Shown here in pieces: positions 24,642 to 30,865 of a stretch of DNA of 64,000 bases. A program made the position numbers and the translations under genes. Each line of letters begins with the position of its first letter. Within the stretch, counting starts at the first letter, position 1. The DNA is from UBA964 sp031382085 (GTDB taxonomy: Bacteria; Pseudomonadota; Gammaproteobacteria; Steroidobacterales; Steroidobacteraceae): assembly GCA_031382085.1 (NCBI GenBank), contig JANMYM010000028.1, positions 1 to 64,000 on the forward strand, given 5' to 3'. Below the pieces are notes generated by a model. That model was not told the DNA's origin and searched no databases. It saw nothing but the letters and a program-made list of their open reading frames with translations.

Positions 24642-25400
24642 CTGCGAATCTCGATCCTGCTGTTGATCCTGCTGGCAGCGGGCGGCAGCGCGCTGCTCGA
24701 TCGTTTTCAGGCGGCGGACTGGGATGACACCCTGACGGTCGGTATTTTTCCGATCAACGCGGATGGCCAGCCGGCAACGAGGGCCTACCTCGCCGGCCTC
24801 GACCGTCAGAGGTTTGCACCGCTCGAAGATTTTTTTGCACGCGAAGCGCTGCGCTATGGTGTGCAGCGCCGCTCCCCGGTGCAGGTACGCCTGCAATCTG
24901 AAGTGCTGGAATTGCCGCCCCGACTGCGGCCCGGCAGCACCGCAGCGGCGCGCCTCTGGTGGAGCATGAAGATGCGACTGTACGCGCGGCGGCATGGCCG
25001 TGGCCATGCCGGCCAGATTCGTGTCTTCGTGCTCTACCACGACCCTGACGTGACAAGTACGGTACCGCATTCGTCAGGCCTGGCAAAAGGCCTGATTGGC
25101 GTCGTCTATGCCTATGCGGCCCGCCGGGCCGACGGGCCTAACAGCGTAGTGATAACCCACGAGATCCTGCATACCCTGGGCGCGACCGACAAATACGATC
25201 CGCAGACCCTGCAGCCGCTCTTTCCCCAGGGCTATGCCGAGCCGCAGCGCAATCCGCGCTTTCCGCAGTCCCAGGCCGAGATCATGGCCGGTCGCCTCGC
25301 GCTGTCCGAGCGCGAGGCGGAAATGCCGGATTCGCTCGAAGAAACGCGGGTCGGAGCGCAGACTGCACGCGAAATTCATTGGCCGGAACTGGCCCGGTAA
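24630..25400 (+). CDS. Membrane-anchored putative zinc metallopeptidase (HExxHxxGxxD)
   Basis: 256 residues. An N-terminal hydrophobic segment (about residues 7-22, LRISILLLILLAAGGSALL) anchors or exports the protein. The metal-binding motif is in VITHEILHTLGATDKYDP near residue 180. It fits the metzincin-like HExxHxxGxxD pattern, with a third ligand Asp instead of His. The preceding VYAYAARRADGPNS strand fits the edge strand of such folds. I cannot place it in a named family, and the substrate is unknown. The start codon sits in a strong hairpin. Confidence 0.7.
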   Translation: MWRSLRISILLLILLAAGGSALLDRFQAADWDDTLTVGIFPINADGQPATRAYLAGLDRQRFAPLEDFFAREALRYGVQRRSPVQVRLQSEVLELPPRLRPGSTAAARLWWSMKMRLYARRHGRGHAGQIRVFVLYHDPDVTSTVPHSSGLAKGLIGVVYAYAARRADGPNSVVITHEILHTLGATDKYDPQTLQPLFPQGYAEPQRNPRFPQSQAEIMAGRLALSEREAEMPDSLEETRVGAQTAREIHWPELAR

Positions 25401-25531
25401 TGCCGCCCGGCGACAGCGCCTGTCGCATTCAGCGGACAGATCTTCAGAAAATTATTGCGTTCGTACGCCCATTTTGCTGGAGTTGCGCACGCAAGATTTT
25501 GCATGTGGTTCCACTTGAGGAGTGATTGATC

Positions 25532-25843
25532 ATGACTAAGCTATCTTTGACCGCAACCGTTCTCGCCGCCGCGCTGCTGCTGCCGGCGTGCACCGACCTG
25601 AAGCCCTACGACGCGAAAATCAGCGACCTTCAGTCGAAGGTCAGCGCTCTGGAGTCGCAGGTCGCCGCCGCCAAGTCGGCTGCCGACGCCGCCAACAGCG
25701 CCGCCGCCTCTGCCACCCAGGCAGCCAGCAGCGCGCAGAGCACCGCCAATCAGGCCGCGTCTGCCGCCCAGGCCAGCCAGACCTGCTGCAATGAGACCAA
25801 CGAGAAGATCGAACGCATGTTCCGTCGCTCGGTCTCGAAGTAA
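25532..25843 (+). CDS. Alanine-rich Lpp/OprI-like outer-membrane lipoprotein
   Basis: 103 residues. The lipobox LLLPAC gives lipidation near Cys20. The mature chain is one long helix of heptads (KISDLQSKVSALESQVAAAK, then Ala/Ser-rich repeats such as SAADAANSAAASATQAASSA), the pattern of Braun-type and OprI trimeric alanine-zipper lipoproteins. Unlike Lpp, it ends in RRSVSK and carries an adjacent Cys-Cys pair (TCCNETNEK) about 20 residues from the end. GAGGAGTG before the ATG at 25532 is a strong ribosome site. A good terminator follows directly, as expected for an abundant lipoprotein. Confidence 0.8.
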   Translation: MTKLSLTATVLAAALLLPACTDLKPYDAKISDLQSKVSALESQVAAAKSAADAANSAAASATQAASSAQSTANQAASAAQASQTCCNETNEKIERMFRRSVSK

Positions 25844-25860
25844 GAGCTTCTGCCCTGACG

Positions 25861-25892
25861 AAAAAACGCCGCGGAGACGCGGCGTTTTTTTT
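25861..25892. terminator. Bidirectional intrinsic terminator between the lipoprotein gene and fabH
   Basis: The stem is AACGCCGCG - GAGA - CGCGGCGTT with a run of T after it and a run of A before it. It can therefore stop transcription from both converging genes. Confidence 0.93.
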
Positions 25893-25905
25893 GGAAAAAT
25901 CCTGG

Positions 25906-26880
25906 TTAGTAGCGGATCAGCGCCGCGCCCCAGGTAAAGCCGCCGCCAAATGCCTCCAGCAGCAGCAGATCGCCGCGCTTGATGCGGCCATCGCGGATAC
26001 CGGTATCGAGTGCCATCGGCACCGATGCCGCGGAAGTATTACCAGTGTCCTGCACCGTGACAATCACTTTCTCCATCGGCAGGTCGAGTTTCCTGGCGGT
26101 GGCCTGGATGATACGCATGTTAGCCTGGTGCGGCACCAGCCAGTCGAGCGCCGATTTGTCCAGTTTGTTAGCTACGAGCGCCTCATCGACAATCGACCCG
26201 AGCGACTGCACCGCAACCTTGAATACCTCGCGGCCTGCCATCACGATCGAGTGCTTGGCGCGGCCATTTTCGATCTCGGTAAAGCCCTTGGAAACGCCGA
26301 CCGGGCAATAGAGCAGGTCTTTGTATGAACCCTCGGTGTGCAGATGGGTCGACAGGATGCCTGGTTGGTCAGATGGCACAACCACCGCAGCGCCGGCGCC
26401 GTCGCCAAACAGCACCGCGGTGCCTCGATCATTCCAGTCAGTGATACGGGACAGTGTCTCGGCCCCGACCACCAGAGCACACCTGGCATCGCCCAGCCGG
26501 ATGAACTTGTCGGCAATCGACAGCGCGAAAATGAACCCGCTGCAGGCCGCTTCCACGCTGAAGGCCGGGCACAGCTTGATGCCGAGGCGCGATTGCAGCA
26601 AGGCGCCACAATTCGGGAACACCAGGTCCGGTGTGGTCGTGCCAAAGACGATGAGATCGACGTCCTGTGGACTGACGCCCGCGGCCTCGATTGCGCGCCG
26701 CGCCGCCCGCTCGGCAAGATCCACCGTGGTTTCATCGGGTCTCGCAATATGCCGGCGTTCAATTCCGGTGCGCGTACGAATCCACTCGTCGGTGGTGTCC
26801 ATGCGCGTTTCCAGATCCTTGTTGCTAACAACATTGTCTGGCAGGAAGCGGCCGGTGCCGGCAATTCGCGAAAATTTCAA
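25906..26880 (-). CDS. fabH: 3-oxoacyl-[ACP] synthase III (FabH)
   Basis: Condenses acetyl-CoA with malonyl-ACP to start fatty-acid synthesis. 324 residues. The catalytic Cys lies in FSVEAACSGFIFALSIADKF, the His in DWLVPHQANMRIIQATARKL and the Asn in TGNTSAASVPMALD. The N-terminus FSRIAGTGRFLPDNVVSNKD is typical. It starts with TTG overlapping the plsX stop (TTGA). It is the last gene of the yceD-rpmF-plsX-fabH operon, the standard gammaproteobacterial order, although fabD, fabG and acpP do not follow. Confidence 0.97.
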   Translation of the reverse strand: MKFSRIAGTGRFLPDNVVSNKDLETRMDTTDEWIRTRTGIERRHIARPDETTVDLAERAARRAIEAAGVSPQDVDLIVFGTTTPDLVFPNCGALLQSRLGIKLCPAFSVEAACSGFIFALSIADKFIRLGDARCALVVGAETLSRITDWNDRGTAVLFGDGAGAAVVVPSDQPGILSTHLHTEGSYKDLLYCPVGVSKGFTEIENGRAKHSIVMAGREVFKVAVQSLGSIVDEALVANKLDKSALDWLVPHQANMRIIQATARKLDLPMEKVIVTVQDTGNTSAASVPMALDTGIRDGRIKRGDLLLLEAFGGGFTWGAALIRY

Positions 26881-27887
26881 GCAGCGAGCTCCTCGGCCTG
26901 CGCAATGTGCTGGATCAGGCCGCGTTCCGCCGCCAGCTTCGCAACACCGATGGCCTGCGAAAACGCCAGCGCATCGGCACTGCCGTGGCTCTTGACCACA
27001 ACGCCCCCCAGACCCACCATGACCGCGCCGTTATAGCGCCGTGGATCCATTGATTCTGCCACACCGCGCAGCACCCGGCTCGCCACCAGGCCCGCGATCT
27101 TCGCGCCCAGATTCGCGGTAAACCCTTCCTTGAGGCGCCGGCCGATCAGGCTGGCGAGACCCTCGAGGGATTTCAGCGCGACGTTGCCGGTAAATCCATC
27201 GGTCACCACCACATCGGCGCGGCCGTTGAAAATATCATTGCCCTCAACAAAACCGATGTAATTGATGCCTTTGCAGGCGCGCAATTGCGCGTGCGCCAGC
27301 TGCACCAGCTCATGGCCCTTGAGTTCTTCGCTGCCGATATTCAGCAGGCCGACGCGCGGATTTTCGATGCCATGCACATCGCGGGCGACGATGGAACCCA
27401 TCACCGCAAACTGACGCAATTGTGTGGCCGTCGCCAGCGTGTTAGCTCCGAGATCGAGCATGTGGGTAAAGCCGTGTGCGGCCGGCAACGAGGACATGAT
27501 CGGCGCGCGTTCGACGTTAGGCAGGCACTTGAGCACAAAATGCGCGACTGCCGTCAGCGCCCCGGTATTGCCGGCGCTCACCGTACCTGCCGCCGCGCCG
27601 GATTTCACCAGGTCTATCGCGATGCGCATGGATGAGTGCTTGCGATGACGGATGGCATCGCGGGGCTTGTCGTCCATCGTGATGACTTCGGGCGCTTCGA
27701 CAATCCGGTAGCGCTGGCGCAGCGCACTGGCACCCGGGCAGCCGGCAAGTTGCTGCTCGATGGCCGCGGTGCGACCCACCAGCAACAATTGCAGATCGGG
27801 GTGCGATTCAAGGGCGCGCAGCGCGCCGGGCACGCAGGCCGCGGCGCCCATGTCGCCGCTCATGGCGTCGATGGCCAGGGTTGTCAT
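26877..27887 (-). CDS. plsX: Phosphate acyltransferase PlsX
   Basis: Makes acyl-phosphate from acyl-ACP, the first step of phospholipid synthesis by the PlsX/PlsY route. 336 residues: LAIDAMSGDMGAAACVPGAL at the start, SMRIAIDLVKSGAAAGTVSA, GNTGALTAVAHFVLKCLPNV, LLNIGSEELKGHELVQLAHA, NDIFNGRADVVVTDGFTGNV and the end segment YNGAVMVGLGGVVVKSHGSA. It is coupled to fabH by a 4-bp overlap. About 70 bp separate it from rpmF, with no terminator. Confidence 0.97.
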   Translation of the reverse strand: MTTLAIDAMSGDMGAAACVPGALRALESHPDLQLLLVGRTAAIEQQLAGCPGASALRQRYRIVEAPEVITMDDKPRDAIRHRKHSSMRIAIDLVKSGAAAGTVSAGNTGALTAVAHFVLKCLPNVERAPIMSSLPAAHGFTHMLDLGANTLATATQLRQFAVMGSIVARDVHGIENPRVGLLNIGSEELKGHELVQLAHAQLRACKGINYIGFVEGNDIFNGRADVVVTDGFTGNVALKSLEGLASLIGRRLKEGFTANLGAKIAGLVASRVLRGVAESMDPRRYNGAVMVGLGGVVVKSHGSADALAFSQAIGVAKLAAERGLIQHIAQAEELAA

Positions 27888-27955
27888 CGTGGCACGGACC
27901 GAAGGCGCCGTGCCGGAATGGCCAGCACCGCGTGAGCTAACAACGTCGGCAGCTA

Positions 27956-28150
27956 TCAGCCCGCCGCGTCATCGTCACTGCGCTTCTCGATCACGCGCTT
28001 GCCCCGGTAGAAACCGTCGGCGGTGATGCGATGGCGCAAGTGCGTCTCGCCGGACTGTGGATCCTTCGACATGGCTGGCTTGGCGAGGCCATCGTGCGAA
28101 CGGTGCATACCGCGCTTGGACGGGGTTTTGCGGCTTTTTTGAACGGGCAT
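27956..28150 (-). CDS. rpmF: 50S ribosomal protein L32
   Basis: 64 residues. The N-terminus MPVQKSRKTPSKRGMHRSHD is diagnostic of bacterial L32. The rest (LAKPAMSKDPQSGETHLRHR, ITADGFYRGKRVIEK) also fits, and no zinc cysteines are present, as in other Proteobacteria. A clear AGGAGAG ribosome site lies before the ATG. It is 18 bp after yceD; the pair is normally cotranscribed with plsX and fabH. Confidence 0.98.
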   Translation of the reverse strand: MPVQKSRKTPSKRGMHRSHDGLAKPAMSKDPQSGETHLRHRITADGFYRGKRVIEKRSDDDAAG

Positions 28151-28168
28151 GAACTTCTCTCCTGAAAC

Positions 28169-28675
28169 CTAACGCTGTTTGAGCAGATCCTTGAGCTGCG
28201 CAAACGGCTGCTGTGTAATCTCATCCTCGGGCGCACTGCCGGCCGCACAATCCGCCGCGTCTTCATGGCGCGCGATCAGCGGCAAGGCTAACAACAATTC
28301 TTCCTCGATCAGGTCGCGAAGCACCACCCTGCCGTGCTCGGCTAACACCGGTTCCAGCCCGGCAGGCGCCGCGTCGGCCGACGACAAATCCGCCACCAGC
28401 ACCAGCGTCGCTGCGGTCTTCACCGGCCAGCTGAGCAGGCCCATGCAGCGCTCGCAGCGCAGCGGCACCTCAGCCGCGACTCGAACCCGCGCCACACTGG
28501 CTCCATGTTCCTTGCCGAAGCTGAGCTTGGCCTGCGCCACCGGTGCAGTGCCGTTGGCCGCCTGCAGGCGATCCTGCAGCCTTGGCATGCTGGTCAGCGC
28601 GACTTCGCCATCGAAGCTCAGCTGCCCGGCAACCAACCGGTCGATTTCCCAACTTCGCGACCAGTCAGATGGCAT
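28169..28675 (-). CDS. yceD: YceD/DUF177 family protein (large-subunit rRNA accumulation protein)
   Basis: 168 residues. YceD proteins (DUF177) are always next to rpmF and are needed for normal 23S rRNA levels. The family marker is the CxxC in EVPLRCERCMGLLSWPVKTA, followed by the acidic segment VLRDLIEEELLLALPLIARH. It ends in QPFAQLKDLLKQR, the usual C-terminus. A strong promoter ends nine bases before the ATG, so the transcript of this operon probably begins without a useful leader. Confidence 0.93.
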   Translation of the reverse strand: MPSDWSRSWEIDRLVAGQLSFDGEVALTSMPRLQDRLQAANGTAPVAQAKLSFGKEHGASVARVRVAAEVPLRCERCMGLLSWPVKTAATLVLVADLSSADAAPAGLEPVLAEHGRVVLRDLIEEELLLALPLIARHEDAADCAAGSAPEDEITQQPFAQLKDLLKQR

Positions 28676-28684
28676 GGGGCGCGT

Positions 28685-28713
28685 ATCATAGGTACCTCGC
28701 CCACCGGAGTCAA
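28685..28713 (-). promoter_or_regulatory. Promoter of the yceD-rpmF-plsX-fabH operon
   Basis: Minus strand: -35 TTGACT (28713-28708), 17-bp spacer, -10 TATGAT (28690-28685). Nine bases separate the -10 box from the yceD ATG, so the predicted leader is about 2-3 nt. This is one of the best consensus promoters in the window. Confidence 0.65.
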
Positions 28714-28744
28714 AAGAGAATTCAGCCCCTGAGGCTACGGTTAA

Positions 28745-29341
28745 ATGATTGTTTTACAAGCGAAATTACCGCCATTGATCCTCGCTTCCACCTCGCGGTA
28801 CCGGCGCGAACTGCTCGCCCGGCTGGGTCTGCCCTTCGAGGTTGAAAAACCGGATGTGCAAGAAGACTATCTGGCTGGCGAGACACCTGGGAACCGTGCT
28901 GCCCGCCTGGCAAGCGACAAGGCCGCGGCGGTGGCACGACGGTACCCCGAGGCCCTGATTATCGGCAGTGATCAGGTCTGCGCCCTGGGCGCTACGGTTC
29001 TCGACAAAGCGGGCAGTCGCGCCGGCCAGGAATCGCAGCTTGCGGCCTTGTCCGGCCGCAGCGCCGACTTTCACACCGCGCTCTGCCTGCGATCGCTCGC
29101 CGGCGACTACCTGTACGAGCACCGCGATCTCACCCGCTGCGTGTTTCGCCAGCTAACAAGCGCGGCGATTGCCGATTACGCAGCACGCGAACCGGCGCTC
29201 GACTGCGCCGGCGGTTTCAAGGTCGAGGGACTGGGGATTTCGCTCCTCGAGCGCGTCGAGTCGCTCGATCCGACCGCGCTCGTCGGCCTGCCCCTGATCG
29301 GCTTGAGCGCGGGGCTTGCCCGGTTCGCGAACCGGTCTTAG
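28745..29341 (+). CDS. maf: Maf family nucleotide pyrophosphatase (YceF-like)
   Basis: 198 residues. It hydrolyses modified nucleoside triphosphates; the YceF subgroup prefers m7GTP. It has LILASTSRYRRELLARLGLP (the SxSxRR motif), DVQEDYLAGETPGNRAARLA, LIIGSDQVCALGATVLDKAG with the catalytic Asp, and FHTALCLRSLAGDYLYEHRD. The divergent neighbour is yceD, as in E. coli. Its last 125 bp overlap the 3' end of rluC on the other strand. This overlap covers the conserved Maf ending (ALVGLPLIGLSAGLARF), so Maf itself is normal there. Confidence 0.94.
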   Translation: MIVLQAKLPPLILASTSRYRRELLARLGLPFEVEKPDVQEDYLAGETPGNRAARLASDKAAAVARRYPEALIIGSDQVCALGATVLDKAGSRAGQESQLAALSGRSADFHTALCLRSLAGDYLYEHRDLTRCVFRQLTSAAIADYAAREPALDCAGGFKVEGLGISLLERVESLDPTALVGLPLIGLSAGLARFANRS

Positions 29342-30425
29342 GTCCGCGCTCGAGCTGGCTGATCACCGCCGACAGCTCCTCGGGCAGCGGCGCGCTAACC
29401 GCGTATTCCGTGCCCCGATCCGGCCACACGAACGACAGACTGGAAGCATGCAGAAACATGCGCCTGAGACCTAACAGTTTCATCGCCGCGTTGAATTCCC
29501 GGTCGCCATACTTGTCGTCGCCGGCAACCGGATGCCCCGCATACGCAGCATGAACGCGGATCTGGTGGGTGCGGCCCGTTTCGATACGCACTTCCACCAG
29601 CGTCGCGCGTTTGCCGAAAAACTGCACCGGCCGGAATTCACTGAGCGCGGATTTTCCGCCCGGCATCACTTTGACCGTACGCTCGCCACTCACGCGCAGA
29701 TCAGTTCGCAACGGCGCGTCGATACGCTTGATGCCCAGCTGCCAACTGCCGCGCAGCAGTGCGAGATAGCGTTTATCGAAGCCATCGCTCGCGTCGTCGC
29801 CGCGCAACAGTGCATGCAGGCTGCGCAGCACCGCGGGCTTGCGCGCGACCAACAATACGCCGCTGGTATCACGATCGAGGCGATGCACGAGTTCCAGTGT
29901 TTCGGTCGGGCGCGCCGCCCGCAGCGCCTCGATCAAGCCAAAGCTAACACCGCTGCCGCCGTGTACAGCGACGCCGGCAGGCTTGTCGATCGCGATCAGG
30001 CGCTCGTCTTCAGAAATGATGGCGCGCTGGATGCGCTCAAGATCGGCGTTCGATGGGCCGCGTTTGCCACTGCGCGGCGCTGCCGCGGCCCTACGTATGG
30101 TGGCAGGTGCTGGCGCAGTCGCTGCCGCGCCGGCGGGATGCAGCGCCGCTGGCTCGGCCGGTTCCTCGCGTGGCGGCGGCGCCTCGAGCCGCACCGGCGG
30201 CACACGTATGTCGTCGCCCTCCGCCAGCCGCTGCTCCGGCTGCACGCGCTTGCCGTTGACCCGCACCTCGCCCCGTCGCACGAGGCGGAAAATCCGAATC
30301 CTCGGCAGCTGCGGCCACAGGTTCTGCAGGAATTTATCCAGCCTCCGACGGGCGTCATCGGCGCTGATTTTTACGTGCCTGACGCCCTGCGGGGCCACGC
30401 TTTGTGTGACGTCGGACACAGACAT
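29217..30425 (-). CDS. rluC: 23S rRNA pseudouridine synthase RluC with an antisense-overlapping tail
   Basis: 402 residues; E. coli RluC has 319. It makes pseudouridines in 23S rRNA (positions 955, 2504 and 2580 in E. coli). An S4 domain (RLDKFLQNLWPQLPRIRIFR) is followed by an unusual Ala/Pro-rich insert of about 45 residues. The RsuA/RluA catalytic domain with Asp in ELVHRLDRDTSGVLLVARKP and RIETGRTHQIRVHAAYAGHP comes next. The last 45 residues are Arg/Ser-rich (GPKTGSRTGQAPRSSRSGAG) and lie entirely opposite the end of maf. The gene is divergent from rne, the usual arrangement. Confidence 0.94.
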   Translation of the reverse strand: MSVSDVTQSVAPQGVRHVKISADDARRRLDKFLQNLWPQLPRIRIFRLVRRGEVRVNGKRVQPEQRLAEGDDIRVPPVRLEAPPPREEPAEPAALHPAGAAATAPAPATIRRAAAAPRSGKRGPSNADLERIQRAIISEDERLIAIDKPAGVAVHGGSGVSFGLIEALRAARPTETLELVHRLDRDTSGVLLVARKPAVLRSLHALLRGDDASDGFDKRYLALLRGSWQLGIKRIDAPLRTDLRVSGERTVKVMPGGKSALSEFRPVQFFGKRATLVEVRIETGRTHQIRVHAAYAGHPVAGDDKYGDREFNAAMKLLGLRRMFLHASSLSFVWPDRGTEYAVSAPLPEELSAVISQLERGPKTGSRTGQAPRSSRSGAGRRARSDRATRRARGAKSPVPRP

Positions 30426-30439
30426 TCCATCCTAAGACA

Positions 30440-30468
30440 TTGTTTTTGCAGCAGTCTTGTCATATTAT
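30440..30468 (+). promoter_or_regulatory. Promoter of rne
   Basis: -35 TTGTTT (30440-30445) and -10 TATTAT (30463-30468) with a 17-bp spacer. Transcription would start near 30475, leaving an untranslated leader of about 390 nt. The divergent rluC start codon is 15 bp upstream. Confidence 0.6.
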
Positions 30469-30474
30469 CCGGTT

Positions 30475-30865
30475 GTCGTCCCGGCCCTGCGTCTAATTTC
30501 GTGCAGTGCTGGGGTGCACATGAACGCGGTAGCAGAGCTACCGCATGTTAGTTGGTTCCGTTTAGCGGAACCATCAATGCAAGGCCGACTGGCCGTTGCC
30601 GCAGGTTTGAGCCGGGCCCCTCAGGGGTCCACTCGGATGAGTTCAAAAGACTCCCTGTTGCGCCGGCGCTCGTAGACCCGAATGCGAATTTTTGGCGCAG
30701 CGGCGCTTGCCAGTTCTCAACTGGTAGCGACGCAGCATGCAGAAGCCCAAAACCATACCGATATGGCTCGGCATTTTCTCGCGCCCATCTGTCACGCTTC
30801 CGGCAGGCTCTCGTTAGCCACGAACGTCGCACACCAGACGGCCCCACAATGGAGTAATGGGGTAA
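30475..30865 (+). promoter_or_regulatory. Long structured 5' leader of rne, probable autoregulatory region
   Basis: No credible gene lies between rluC and rne. Perfect or near-perfect hairpins are visible at 30526-30544 (GCGGTAGC-AGA-GCTACCGC), at 30554-30572 (GGTTCCG-TTTAG-CGGAACC) and around 30614-30630 (GGGCCCC-TCA-GGGGTCC). E. coli rne has a leader of similar length (361 nt) whose hairpins recruit RNase E to degrade its own mRNA. By analogy this is likely the feedback element. I cannot confirm homology to the Rfam rne5 family by eye. Confidence 0.6.

Noticed and set aside
30548..30857. Open frames of about 100 residues on both strands in the rne leader
   Set aside because: The two frames mirror each other, lack ribosome sites and fall in a region with strong RNA hairpins. 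I treat the region as untranslated leader.
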